The notes below the pieces were generated by a model. That model saw only the letters and a list, made by a program, of their open reading frames with translations. It was not told the DNA's origin and did no database searches. DNA of 64,000 bases from Paractinoplanes polyasparticus. GTDB taxonomy: Bacteria > Actinomycetota > Actinomycetes > Mycobacteriales > Micromonosporaceae. Below are positions 1 to 8,135 of the stretch, one piece after another. The DNA lies in NCBI RefSeq assembly GCF_019710575.1, contig NZ_JAHWFK010000060.1, positions 1 to 64,000 of the forward strand, in the 5' to 3' direction. Numbering within the stretch: position 1 is the first letter of the stretch; every line of letters starts with the position of its first letter. The translations under genes and the position numbers were made by a program.

Positions 1-120
1 GGTATCAACATCCCCGCCATCGCCGCCTCGGTCGTGCTCACGACCGTCCCGATCGTCCTGCTCTACGCGATCGGCCGCCGCCAGCTGCTCAGCGGCCTGA
101 CCGCCGGATTCGGCAAGTAG
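1..120 (+). CDS. Carbohydrate ABC transporter permease, C-terminal fragment
   Basis: The reading frame enters from the left edge and ends at a TAG at 118-120, so only the last 39 residues are visible. They hold one hydrophobic membrane segment followed by a basic end and the motif GLTAGFGK. This matches the usual C-terminus of MalG-type permeases (last transmembrane helix, then a Q/R-rich stretch and GLTAGA-K). The protein would sit in the cytoplasmic membrane as one half of a sugar importer. A GH120 beta-xylosidase follows after 14 bases in the same direction, so xylo-oligosaccharide uptake is a reasonable inference. The substrate cannot be read from this fragment. Confidence 0.75.
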   Translation, partial: GINIPAIAASVVLTTVPIVLLYAIGRRQLLSGLTAGFGK

Positions 121-134
121 AAAGGCTTTACCCG

Positions 135-2099
135 ATGACCTTCGAGTACCACGTGGCCACCAGTGGTTCCGACGCCGCTTCCGGAACGGCGGACCAACCC
201 TTCCGGACGATCAACCACGCGGCCGCCCTGGCCCAGGCCGGCGACACCGTGACCGTGCACGCGGGGGAATACCGCGAGTGGGTCAAGCCCCGCCGCGGCG
301 GCCTCAGCGAGTCGCGCCGCATCACTTACCGCGCCGCCGAGGGCGAGCACGTGGTGATCAAGGGCTCCGAGCGGATCACCGGCTGGGAGAACGACGGCGG
401 CACGGTGTGGAAGGTGACCGTCCCCAACACGCTGTTCGGCGACTTCAACCCGTACGCCGAAGAGGTGGCCGGCGACTGGATCGTCTACGCCGAGAAGGCG
501 CCCCGCAAGCACCTGGGCGACGTCTACCTGAACGGCCTCAGCTTCTACGAGGTGGGTTCGCGGGCCGAGGTCGACGCGCCGGACCGGCGTACGGAAGTCA
601 TCGACAACTGGACGAGGACCACCGACACGGTGCGGAACCCGGACCAGACGCAGCTCGTGTGGTTCGCCTCGGTCGCCGAGGAGACGACGACGATCTGGGC
701 CAACTTCCAGGGCGCCGACCCCAACCAGTCCCTCGTCGAGATCAACGTACGGCGGTCGGTCTTCTACCCCGAGGCGACGCACCTCGACTACATCACCGTG
801 CGCGGCTTCGAGCTCGCCCAGGCCGCCACGCCGTGGACGCCGCCCACCGCCGACCAGCCCGGGCTCATCGGCCCGAACTGGTCGAAGGGCTGGATCATCG
901 AGGACAACGTCATCCACGACGCCAAGACCTCGGCCATCAGCATCGGCAAGGAGGCCTCGACCGGTCACAACTACTCGACCGAGCGCGGCGACAAGCCCGG
1001 CTACCAGTACCAGCTCGAGTCGGTCTTCACGGCCCGGCAGATCGGGTGGGACAAGGAGCACATCGGCTCGCACGTCATCCGCCGCAACACGATCTACGAC
1101 TGCGGGCAGAACGGCATCGTCGGCCACCTGGGCTGCGTGTTCTCGACCATCGAGGACAATCACATCTACAACATCGCCCTCAAGCGCGAGTACTACGGAT
1201 ACGAGATCGGCGGCATCAAGCTGCACGCCGCGATCGACGTCGAGATCCGCCACAACCGGATCCACGACTGCTCGCTCGGCGTGTGGCTCGACTGGCAGAC
1301 GCAGGGCACGCGGATCAGCCGCAACGTCGTGTACAACAACAGCCGCGACATCTTCATCGAGGTCAGCCACGGCCCGTACATCGTCGAGCACAACGTCTTC
1401 GCCTCGCCGGCCGCGATCGAGCTGTTCAGCCAGGGCGGCGCGTTCGTGAACAACCTGATCGCGGGCACCGTCCGGGTCGAGGCGGTCATGGACAGGGCCA
1501 CCCCGTACCACCGCCCGCACAGCACGCAGGTCGCCGGTTACGCGTACATCCGGGCCGGTGACGACCGCTGGTTCGGCAACCTTTTCGTCGGGGGAGACCC
1601 GTCCCGGGCGTACGGGGACCAGGCCGAAGGCGCCGAGCCCGCGTTCAGCGGCACGTCCGCCTACAACGGCTACCCGGTCTCGTTCGACGACTACCGGGAC
1701 CGCATCGAGTCCCAGCCGCCGGGTGACCACCAGCGCTACCTCACCGTGCAGCAGCCGGTCTGGACCCGGGCCAACGTGTACGCGGCCGGTGCCCAGCCCT
1801 TCGACGGCGAGAACAGCCCGGTCGTGGTGTCCGCGGGCTCGGTCTCGGTGACCGACGAGGGCGACAGCGTCCACCTGGTCACCTCGCTGCCGGCCGAGTT
1901 CGACGCGGTCCGGCTGGCCGCCGTCTCCGGCCTCGACCTGGAGCGCGTCCGGTTCGCCGACGCCGAGTTCGAGGAGCGCGACGGCTCCCCGGCCGTGCTC
2001 GACAAGGACCTGCTGGGCGCCCCGAAGCAGGCGGGCGACTTCCCGGCGGGCCCGATCGCCACCCTCTCCTCCGGAGAGGCCACCACCCGCATCTGGTGA
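135..2099 (+). CDS. GH120 family beta-xylosidase
   Basis: The 654-residue protein aligns from end to end, from memory, with XylC of Thermoanaerobacterium saccharolyticum, the founding GH120 enzyme. Shared blocks include ATPWTPPTADQPGLIGPNWS, KGWIIEDNVIHDAK and LKREYYGYEIGGIKLHAA. The fold is a right-handed parallel beta-helix. The known nucleophile (D382 in XylC) corresponds to D386 in WLDWQ, and the acid/base (E405) to E409 in FIEVSHGP, with the same 23-residue spacing. There is no signal peptide, so the enzyme is probably cytoplasmic and hydrolyses imported xylo-oligosaccharides. GAAAGG upstream of ATG 135 serves as the ribosome site. It probably shares an operon with the preceding ABC permease. 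Confidence 0.93.
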   Translation: MTFEYHVATSGSDAASGTADQPFRTINHAAALAQAGDTVTVHAGEYREWVKPRRGGLSESRRITYRAAEGEHVVIKGSERITGWENDGGTVWKVTVPNTLFGDFNPYAEEVAGDWIVYAEKAPRKHLGDVYLNGLSFYEVGSRAEVDAPDRRTEVIDNWTRTTDTVRNPDQTQLVWFASVAEETTTIWANFQGADPNQSLVEINVRRSVFYPEATHLDYITVRGFELAQAATPWTPPTADQPGLIGPNWSKGWIIEDNVIHDAKTSAISIGKEASTGHNYSTERGDKPGYQYQLESVFTARQIGWDKEHIGSHVIRRNTIYDCGQNGIVGHLGCVFSTIEDNHIYNIALKREYYGYEIGGIKLHAAIDVEIRHNRIHDCSLGVWLDWQTQGTRISRNVVYNNSRDIFIEVSHGPYIVEHNVFASPAAIELFSQGGAFVNNLIAGTVRVEAVMDRATPYHRPHSTQVAGYAYIRAGDDRWFGNLFVGGDPSRAYGDQAEGAEPAFSGTSAYNGYPVSFDDYRDRIESQPPGDHQRYLTVQQPVWTRANVYAAGAQPFDGENSPVVVSAGSVSVTDEGDSVHLVTSLPAEFDAVRLAAVSGLDLERVRFADAEFEERDGSPAVLDKDLLGAPKQAGDFPAGPIATLSSGEATTRIW

Positions 2100-2165
2100 G
2101 CTGTCGCGGGGGCGTAGGCGATTTTGCATACGTCTCCGCAACACGCCACCGGGTGGAATGGGGCC

Positions 2166-2801
2166 GTGAACCGAAGCGCAGATCTGTCCGCACCGCCCCG
2201 CCGGACCGGGCTCCTCGTCTCGGCCGTCGTCGTCATCCTGCTGGCCGCGGCGGTCTACGCCCTGCGGCGGATGCTGTTCATGGCCGCCCCGCGGTGCCTG
2301 GCCGGGCACTGGCACGGCTGCTACGACACCGAGAACGGCGTCGTGTTCATGCTGCTGGCCGGGTTGCCGGTGGCGGCGCTCCTGGTAGCGGCGCTGGCCC
2401 TGGCCCGGCGGGGCGCCTGGCGCAGGTCGGTGGCCGAGGTGGGCCTGGTCTACGGGACGGTGCCGCTGGTCTGGCTGACCCTGATGCCCGGGCCCGGGGC
2501 CGGTGTCGTTCCCGGGCGGCTGAGCCTGATCCCGCTGCTCGACCTGGTCACGATGGGCCCGCTCGGGATCGGCGGCAACCTGGTGATCCTCGCGCCGCTC
2601 GGGTTCTTCGCCCCGATGCGGTTCGCGATGCTGGCGTCCGTGCCCCGGATGTTCGCCCTCGGGGCCGGCTGCTCGGTTCTGATCGAGACCGCCCAGTACG
2701 TCTTCCAGCTCGACCGTGTCTCGTCGGTGGACGACGTGCTGGTCAACGCGACCGGCGCCGCCCTGGCCGCCCTGGCCTCCCGGCGCTGGTGGCGAGCCTA
2801 G
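2166..2801 (+). CDS. VanZ-like family membrane protein
   Basis: The protein of 211 residues has about five hydrophobic segments. It shows the VanZ-like pattern: a LIPLLDL stretch, a GGNLVILAPLGFFAPM block in the middle, and IETAQYVFQLDRVSSVDDVLVNATGAALA at the end written here as IETAQ...DDVLVNATGA. VanZ proteins can raise glycopeptide (teicoplanin) tolerance, but most actinobacterial homologues have no known role. I chose GTG 2166 because GGTGGA lies upstream of it; a TTG at 2124 would add 14 residues. The two-component pair begins 9 bases downstream, so co-transcription is likely. Confidence 0.75.
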   Translation: MNRSADLSAPPRRTGLLVSAVVVILLAAAVYALRRMLFMAAPRCLAGHWHGCYDTENGVVFMLLAGLPVAALLVAALALARRGAWRRSVAEVGLVYGTVPLVWLTLMPGPGAGVVPGRLSLIPLLDLVTMGPLGIGGNLVILAPLGFFAPMRFAMLASVPRMFALGAGCSVLIETAQYVFQLDRVSSVDDVLVNATGAALAALASRRWWRA

Positions 2802-2810
2802 GCTCCGGAC

Positions 2811-3470
2811 ATGCGCGTACTGATCGTGGAGGACGAGCCGCACCTCGCCGAGGCCGTGCGCGACGGTCTGCGGCTCGAGGCGATCGCCGCCGACATCGCC
2901 CTCGACGGGAACACCGCCCTCGAACTGCTCGGCGTCAACGCGTACGACCTCGCCGTCCTCGACCGTGACATCCCGGGCCCCTCGGGTGACGAGGTGGCCC
3001 GGCACATCGTCGCCTCCGGCCGCGGGATCCCGATCATCATGCTCACCGCGGCCGACCGGATCGACGACAAGGCCTCCGGGTTCGGGCTCGGCGCCGACGA
3101 CTACCTGACCAAACCGTTCGAGCTGCGGGAACTCGTGCTGCGGCTGCGGGCGCTCGACCGCCGGCGCGCGCACGCCCGGCCGCCGGTGCGCGAGGTCGCC
3201 GGTCTGCGGCTCGACCCCTTCCGCCGTGAGGTCTTCCGCGACGGGCGCCCCGTCGCGCTCACCCGCAAGCAGTTCGCCGTGCTGGAGGTGCTCGTCGCCG
3301 CCGAGGGCGGGGTGGTCAGCGCCGAAGACCTGCTGGAACGGGCCTGGGACGCCAACGCCGACCCGCTCACCAACGCCGTCCGGTTCACCGTCTCGGCCCT
3401 GCGCAAACGGCTCGGCGAGCCCTGGATCATCAGCACCGTGCCCGGCGCCGGCTACCGGATCGCCGGATGA
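2811..3470 (+). CDS. OmpR/PhoB-type response regulator
   Basis: This is a 219-residue two-domain regulator. The receiver domain occupies residues 1-115 and carries the acidic pocket E7/D8, phospho-acceptor D51 (AVLDRDIPG) and K101 (LTKPFE). A winged-helix DNA-binding domain follows at about 125-219, with LTRKQFAVLEVL and the C-terminal GAGYRIAG. It overlaps the following histidine kinase by ATGA, so the two are translationally coupled and form a cognate pair. The targets are unknown; the VanZ-like gene just upstream is a candidate. Confidence 0.93.
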   Translation: MRVLIVEDEPHLAEAVRDGLRLEAIAADIALDGNTALELLGVNAYDLAVLDRDIPGPSGDEVARHIVASGRGIPIIMLTAADRIDDKASGFGLGADDYLTKPFELRELVLRLRALDRRRAHARPPVREVAGLRLDPFRREVFRDGRPVALTRKQFAVLEVLVAAEGGVVSAEDLLERAWDANADPLTNAVRFTVSALRKRLGEPWIISTVPGAGYRIAG

Positions 3471-4654
3471 GCGCCCGCGTCAAGCTCACCCTCAGCTACG
3501 CCGGGTTCCTGATGCTGGCCGGCGTCCTGCTGCTGGCCACGGTGTGGGTGTTCCTGCTGCGGTACGTGCCCGACCGGGCGCTGCTCATCCGCGCCGACTC
3601 CTCCGTCGACGGGGTGTTCCCGGTCCGGTCGAACCTGCTGCACATCTTCGCTCCGCGGGCAGCCGCGGTGCTCGTGTTCCTGCTGGCGTTCGGCCTCGTC
3701 GGCGGCTGGCTCCTCGCCGGCCGGATGCTCGCGCCGCTGAAGCGGATCACCGATGCGGCCCGGACGGCCGGGACCGGGTCGTTGTCCCACCGGATCGGCA
3801 TGACGGGCCGCCGGGACGAGTTCCGGGAGCTCTCCGACGCGTTCGACTCGATGCTCGCCCGGCTCGAGTCGCACGTGGCCGAGCAGCAGCGGTTCGCCGC
3901 CAACGCCTCGCACGAGCTGCGCACCCCGCTGGCGATCTCGCGGGCGCTGCTGGACGTGGCCCGCCGGGATCCCGAGCGGGGCCGGGACGAGATCATCGAA
4001 CGCCTGCACGTCGCCAACCAGCGGGCGATCGACCTCACCGAGGCGCTGCTGTTCCTGGGCCGCGAGGACGTCACCCGGGACAGCGTCGACCTCTCGCTGC
4101 TCGCCGAGGAGGCCGTCGAGACGTTGCTGCCCCTGGCCGAGCAGCGCGGGATCACGCTCGAGGTCACCGGCTCGTCCGCCACTGCCGCCGGTTCCGCCGA
4201 GCTGCTGCTGCGGGTGGTGACGAACCTGGTGCAGAACGCCATCGTCCACAACCTGCCGGCCGGCGGCACGGTGGCTGTCCACACCGAGGCCGACGGCGAC
4301 TCCAGCACGCTGCGCGTCGTGAACACCGGGCAGCCGGTGCCACCCGACCTGCTGCCGGCCCTCACCGAACCCTTTCGGCGCGCGACCGGCCGCGTACGCG
4401 CCGACGAGCACGCCGGCGTGGGCCTCGGCCTGTCCATCGTGCAGCGAATCGTCCGCGCCCACGGCGGAACCCTGGAGCTGGCGCCCGGCCCAGCCGGCGG
4501 TCTGGCGGTCACCGTACGGCTAAGCGCCCCAGCCCCACCAGGTTCAGCAGCCGGCGCAGGTGCGGAGACGGCCGGTCCAGGCTCAGACGCCGTCCCTGCC
4601 GGTCCAGCCGGTCGGCCGTCCGGGCCAGGCCGCGCAGACCGGCGCCGTCGATGA
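3467..4654 (+). CDS. Sensor histidine kinase (HAMP-HisKA-HATPase)
   Basis: The 395-residue kinase has transmembrane segments at about 10-32 and 63-84, which enclose a short extracytoplasmic loop. HAMP follows at about 85-137, then the HisKA dimerisation helix with phospho-acceptor H149 (NASHELRTPLA), and the ATPase N box (NLVQNAIVHN) and G box (GVGLGLSIVQRI). The catalytic domain ends near VTVRLSAP. The last 40 residues are low-complexity Pro/Gly/Ala and are encoded antisense to the STAS gene, with a 146-base overlap. The tail probably results from loss of the original stop codon and is not expected to be functional. It forms a pair with the preceding regulator. Confidence 0.9.
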   Translation: MSARVKLTLSYAGFLMLAGVLLLATVWVFLLRYVPDRALLIRADSSVDGVFPVRSNLLHIFAPRAAAVLVFLLAFGLVGGWLLAGRMLAPLKRITDAARTAGTGSLSHRIGMTGRRDEFRELSDAFDSMLARLESHVAEQQRFAANASHELRTPLAISRALLDVARRDPERGRDEIIERLHVANQRAIDLTEALLFLGREDVTRDSVDLSLLAEEAVETLLPLAEQRGITLEVTGSSATAAGSAELLLRVVTNLVQNAIVHNLPAGGTVAVHTEADGDSSTLRVVNTGQPVPPDLLPALTEPFRRATGRVRADEHAGVGLGLSIVQRIVRAHGGTLELAPGPAGGLAVTVRLSAPAPPGSAAGAGAETAGPGSDAVPAGPAGRPSGPGRADRRRR

Positions 4655-4775
4655 AGCGCAGCTCGCTCAGGTCCAGGACCAGGTCGCCGTCGGTTTCCAT
4701 GCCTCGGTCGAGCGTCCGTTCGAAACTGTCCCGGGTCAGCAGATCGACCTCACCTCGCACCTGAAGTATCGCCAT
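4509..4775 (-). CDS. STAS-domain protein (anti-anti-sigma-like), lacking the phospho-serine
   Basis: This 88-residue protein is a single STAS domain of the SpoIIAA/RsbV type, containing LQVRGEVDL, LVLDLSELRFIDGAGL and a C-terminal helix. In classical antagonists the loop reads D-S-S-G, and its second serine is phosphorylated by the partner anti-sigma kinase. Here it reads D-G-A-G, so phospho-switching through that residue is not possible. The C-terminal half of the gene is antisense to the tail of the upstream histidine kinase. No anti-sigma kinase gene is adjacent. It may be constitutively active or bind another partner. Confidence 0.75.
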   Translation of the reverse strand: MAILQVRGEVDLLTRDSFERTLDRGMETDGDLVLDLSELRFIDGAGLRGLARTADRLDRQGRRLSLDRPSPHLRRLLNLVGLGRLAVR

Positions 4776-4776
4776 G

Positions 4777-4811
4777 CTGTAACAGCGCGGAACACCTTCC
4801 CTTTGTTACAG
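4777..4811. promoter_or_regulatory. Inverted repeat upstream of the STAS gene
   Basis: Perfect 8-base arms CTGTAACA (4777-4784) and TGTTACAG (4804-4811) are separated by 19 bases. The inner arm begins one base upstream of the STAS start codon, so the repeat covers the likely STAS promoter. It ends just before the ECF42-type promoter on the other strand. It could be an operator for either divergent unit; no binding protein is evident. Confidence 0.45.
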
Positions 4812-4820
4812 GGGCCTCGG

Positions 4821-4847
4821 TGTCGAAACGGCCGGTCGCCGTTCGAC
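4821..4847 (+). promoter_or_regulatory. Putative ECF42-dependent promoter (TGTCGA-N17-CGAC)
   Basis: TGTCGA lies at 4821-4826 and CGAC at 4844-4847, separated by 17 bases and 37 bases upstream of the YCII start. The reported ECF42 consensus, as I recall it from Streptomyces venezuelae, is TGTCGA at -35 with CGA/TC at -10. The genes downstream are a DGPF/YCII protein and an ECF42 sigma factor. Autoregulation is therefore the simplest reading. Confidence 0.7.
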
Positions 4848-4884
4848 GCACAGATGACAGCGCACCCGACATGAGGAGACAACG

Positions 4885-5340
4885 ATGCGGTTCATGGTGA
4901 TCACCAAGGCCACCTCGGTGAGCGAAGCCGGCCTGCCGCCCGAGCCCGAGGACTTCGAGACGATGGGCGCCTTCATCCAGGAGCTCGTCGACGCCGGCGT
5001 GCTGCTGGCCGCCGACGGGCTGCACCCCAGCGCCCAAGGCGCCCGGATCTACGTCGACGGCGGGAAGAAGACGGTGGTGGACGGGCCGTTCACCGAGACC
5101 AAGGAGCTCATCGCCGGCTACTTCCTGGTCGAGACGAAGTCGCTCGAGGAGTGCGTCGAGTGGTTCAAGCGCTGCCCGACCATGCGTGTGGGCGAGGGCG
5201 AGCAGACGAACCTCGAGATCCGGCGGGTTGCCCTGGCCGAGGACTTCGGTGATCAGTTCGGCGAGGAGTTCACCGCGGAACTGCGGGAGACCGTGGAGAA
5301 GCGGGAGGCGACAGTTGCGTCCCGCCACCCGGCGGAGTAG
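4885..5340 (+). CDS. DGPF/YCII-domain protein, ECF42 partner
   Basis: The 151-residue protein has the YCII-related ferredoxin-like fold: MRFMVITKAT at the start, the diagnostic DGPFTETKELIAGYFL in the middle, and an acidic C-terminal tail. DGPF proteins are encoded next to ECF42 sigma factors across bacteria and are often part of their regulon; their biochemical role is not established. AGGAG lies about 10 bases before the ATG. The sigma-factor gene starts 9 bases after the stop, so this is a two-gene operon behind the TGTCGA-N17-CGAC promoter. Confidence 0.9.
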   Translation: MRFMVITKATSVSEAGLPPEPEDFETMGAFIQELVDAGVLLAADGLHPSAQGARIYVDGGKKTVVDGPFTETKELIAGYFLVETKSLEECVEWFKRCPTMRVGEGEQTNLEIRRVALAEDFGDQFGEEFTAELRETVEKREATVASRHPAE

Positions 5341-5349
5341 ACGAAGGCA

Positions 5350-6672
5350 GTGGCCACTGACACCCACCGGGCGATCGAGGCGGTCTGGCGGATCGAGGCG
5401 CCCCGGCTCATCGCCGGCCTGACCAGGCTCGTCCACGACGTCGGCGCGGCCGAGGAACTGGCGCAGGACGCCCTGGTCGCGGCGCTGGAGCAGTGGCCGG
5501 CCGACGGTGTGCCGGGCAACCCCGGCGCCTGGCTGATGACCACCGCCAGGCGCCGGGCCATCGACCGGGTCCGCCGCAACGAGACCCTGCGGCGCAAGGT
5601 CGAACAGGTCGGCCGGGACCTCGACGAGACGACCCCGGACATCGCCGCGCAGGTCGCCGAGGACGACGGCATCGGCGACGACCTGCTGCGGCTGATGTTC
5701 GTGGCCTGCCACCCGGTGCTGTCGACCGAGGCCCGCGCCGCGCTGACCCTGCGGCTGCTGGGCGGCCTGACCACCGGCGAGATCGCCCGGGCCTTCCTGA
5801 CGCCCGAGGCGACGGTCGCCCAGCGCATCGTGCGGGCCAAGAAGACCCTGACCGCCGCCCGGGTGCCGTTCGAGGTGCCGCAGGGCGACGAGCGGGCGGC
5901 CCGGCTCGCCTCGGTGCTCGAGGTCGTGTACCTCATCTTCAACGAGGGCTACTCGGCCACCGCCGGCGACGACTGGATGCGCCCGGCCCTGTGCGCGGAA
6001 GCCCTGCGGCTGGGCCGGGTGCTGGCCGGGCTGGCCCCGAGCGAGCCCGAGGTGCACGGCCTGGTCGCGCTGATGGAGATCCAGGCCTCGAGGGCGGCCG
6101 CCCGCACCGCCCGCGGCGGCGAGCCGATCCTGCTGGCCGACCAGAACCGGGCCCGCTGGGACCAGCTGCTGATCCGCCGCGGCCTGGCCGCCCTCGACCG
6201 GGCCGAGGTGCTGGTCGAAGGACAACCAGGTCCGTACGTGCTGCAGGCCGCCATCGCCGCCTGTCACGCCCGGGCCCGCCGGTTCGAGGACACCGACTGG
6301 CCGCGCATCGCCCAGCTCTACGAGCGGCTGGCCGCCTCCGTGGCGTCCCCCGTCGTCGAGCTGAACCGAGCGGTGGCGCTGTCCATGGCGTTCGGGCCCG
6401 AGACCGGGCTGGCGCTGCTCGACCAGCTGACCGCCGTCCCCGCACTGCACAACTACCACCTGCTGCCCAGCGTCCGCGGCGACTTCCTGGCCAAGCTGGG
6501 CCGCCCCGTCGAGGCACGGGCCGAGTTCGAGCGGGCAGCCGCCCTGACCCGCAACGAACGCGAACGAACCCTGCTGCTGAACCGCGCCGCCGACTGCGCT
6601 CGCCTCAACGCAGCCGGACGAGCCGGGCCACAGCGGTCGCCAGGCCGGCCAGAGCGGCGACGGCCAGCGTGA
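5350..6672 (+). CDS. ECF42-group RNA polymerase sigma factor with C-terminal TPR-like extension
   Basis: At 440 residues it is far longer than a plain ECF factor. Sigma region 2 (LIAGLTRLVHDVGAAEELAQ) and the acidic linker DDGIGDDLLRLMFVACHP are typical of ECF42. Region 4 follows (GLTTGEIARAFLTPEATVAQ), then the conserved block VVYLIFNEGYSA. The remaining ~230 residues are helical and TPR-like, ending in PSVRGDFLAKLGR. ECF42 factors lack a classical anti-sigma factor; the C-terminal extension is needed for activity in the studied example. The start is GTG 5350 with AAGG before it. The last 68 bases overlap the convergent serine hydrolase gene. Confidence 0.92.
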   Translation: MATDTHRAIEAVWRIEAPRLIAGLTRLVHDVGAAEELAQDALVAALEQWPADGVPGNPGAWLMTTARRRAIDRVRRNETLRRKVEQVGRDLDETTPDIAAQVAEDDGIGDDLLRLMFVACHPVLSTEARAALTLRLLGGLTTGEIARAFLTPEATVAQRIVRAKKTLTAARVPFEVPQGDERAARLASVLEVVYLIFNEGYSATAGDDWMRPALCAEALRLGRVLAGLAPSEPEVHGLVALMEIQASRAAARTARGGEPILLADQNRARWDQLLIRRGLAALDRAEVLVEGQPGPYVLQAAIAACHARARRFEDTDWPRIAQLYERLAASVASPVVELNRAVALSMAFGPETGLALLDQLTAVPALHNYHLLPSVRGDFLAKLGRPVEARAEFERAAALTRNERERTLLLNRAADCARLNAAGRAGPQRSPGRPERRRPA

Positions 6673-7984
6673 TCGTCAGCGGCGCGGCGAAGTAGGTCAG
6701 CTGGGCCCAGGTCACGGTCCGGCCGTTCGACAGGAACGACACCCCTTGCGGGTACGTGGCCAGCAGCACCACCGGCAGCAGGCCCCCGCCCAGCCGGATC
6801 CCGGTCCACCATCGGGACCGCCCGGCCCGGCGCCTCGCCCACCGCTCGGACCGCAGGACACCGAGAACACCGAGACCGGCCGCGACGAGGGCGGTCAGCG
6901 CCAGCCCCAGCTCCAGCTTCTGCCGCTCCCCGCCCGGAGCCTCCGGCCGCTCACCGGCGCCGAGAGCCACCAGCCCGAGCATCACGTTGTACATGTCGTC
7001 GTGCAGCGAGGCGCTGTTGGTCAGCACGGCATAGCCGTAGCCGGTGGCCGGGTCGACCGCCTGGACGGCCGTGTAGGTGAACAGGTTGCCCGAGTGCACG
7101 AGCAGCGTGCGGCCGTCGACCACCTCCCGGCCCCAGCCCATGGCGTAGTCGGTGCCCGACCCCGGCTGGTGCTGCACCGCCAGGCTGCCCGGCGTCAGCA
7201 CCCGCGGCCCGCGACCGTTCTGACTGATCAGCCACCGGCCCAGGTCGGCCGCCGTGGTGACGACCCCGCCGGCGCCGCCCCGGAAGCCCGGCAGCTCGGC
7301 CCGAGCCACCCAAGCCCCGTAAACCGAGATGAATCCCGGCGACGCCTCGTCCCCGACCGAACTGGCGCTCATGCCGAGCGGCCCGAAGACCCGCTCCCGC
7401 AGAGCATCGCCGAACCCCCGCCCGTCGACAACCTCGACCAACCGAGCGGCAACGTCGAAGTTGACATTGCAGTACTCGCCCCGGCTCCCGGGGTCGTGGG
7501 CGAGCCTTCCCGGACGCAACGCGCCCAGGTACCCGGCCAGGTCGGCCGCCCGCTGCGTCGCGCCGATGTCGACCGTACGGTCGGAAAGCCCCGAGGTCTG
7601 ATTCAGCAACTGCCGCACGGTGATCCGGGCCGCCCGCGCATCCGCCATGCGAAAGTCCGGCAGGTAGGTGACGACCGGCTGGTCCAGAGCCACCCGGCCC
7701 TCGTCCACGAGCGTCAGGACAGCGGCCGCGGTGAACGACTTGCTCAGCGAGGCCACCCGCATCGGAGTATCGGCCGTGACGGCCCGCCCGTCCGAGTCCC
7801 GCCCGAACCCGCTCGCGTGGACGACCTGGTCGCCACGGGTCACGACGGCCGACATCCCCGGCAGCCCCGTCGACTCGAACGCCTCCCGCAGGTATCCGTC
7901 GAAGTTCGGTTCCGCAGCCCGAGCAGGCGCCGGTCCGGCAATGGTCAGAAACAGGACGAGAACTGCCAGGAGAGTTTTCCGCAC
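6605..7984 (-). CDS. Beta-lactamase-fold serine hydrolase with membrane tail
   Basis: The protein has about 459 residues. An N-terminal signal peptide (ending APARAAEP) precedes a class C beta-lactamase/D-Ala-D-Ala-peptidase fold. The active-site motifs are SLSK (SxxK, near residue 80), YCN (YxN, near 172) and HSG (near 298). The last ~120 residues carry three hydrophobic segments, so the catalytic domain is likely tethered outside the cell. The substrate is unknown: peptidoglycan peptide, an ester or a beta-lactam are all possible. I took GTG 7984 as the start; a TTG one codon upstream is the alternative. The 3' end overlaps the convergent ECF42 gene by 68 bases. Confidence 0.88.
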   Translation of the reverse strand: MRKTLLAVLVLFLTIAGPAPARAAEPNFDGYLREAFESTGLPGMSAVVTRGDQVVHASGFGRDSDGRAVTADTPMRVASLSKSFTAAAVLTLVDEGRVALDQPVVTYLPDFRMADARAARITVRQLLNQTSGLSDRTVDIGATQRAADLAGYLGALRPGRLAHDPGSRGEYCNVNFDVAARLVEVVDGRGFGDALRERVFGPLGMSASSVGDEASPGFISVYGAWVARAELPGFRGGAGGVVTTAADLGRWLISQNGRGPRVLTPGSLAVQHQPGSGTDYAMGWGREVVDGRTLLVHSGNLFTYTAVQAVDPATGYGYAVLTNSASLHDDMYNVMLGLVALGAGERPEAPGGERQKLELGLALTALVAAGLGVLGVLRSERWARRRAGRSRWWTGIRLGGGLLPVVLLATYPQGVSFLSNGRTVTWAQLTYFAAPLTITLAVAALAGLATAVARLVRLR

Positions 7985-8135
7985 CAACAGAACCTAGAAA
8001 TCGGCGCCCGGCGACACTGCTGGCGAAGGTTGCGAACACCCCCCGACGAAAGTAAGGCCGGCCGCGGGCGCCCCTCCCGGTGAGAAACCGGACGGTGATC
8101 GCGACCGGGCGCGCGAGCTTGGCGACGACTCACGC

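Noticed and set aside
63..3173. Very long open frame on the minus strand (over 1000 codons)
   Set aside because: It is antisense to the GH120, VanZ and response-regulator genes. Its translation is a Val/Asp/Arg/Gly-rich, motif-free string, as expected opposite GC-rich codons.
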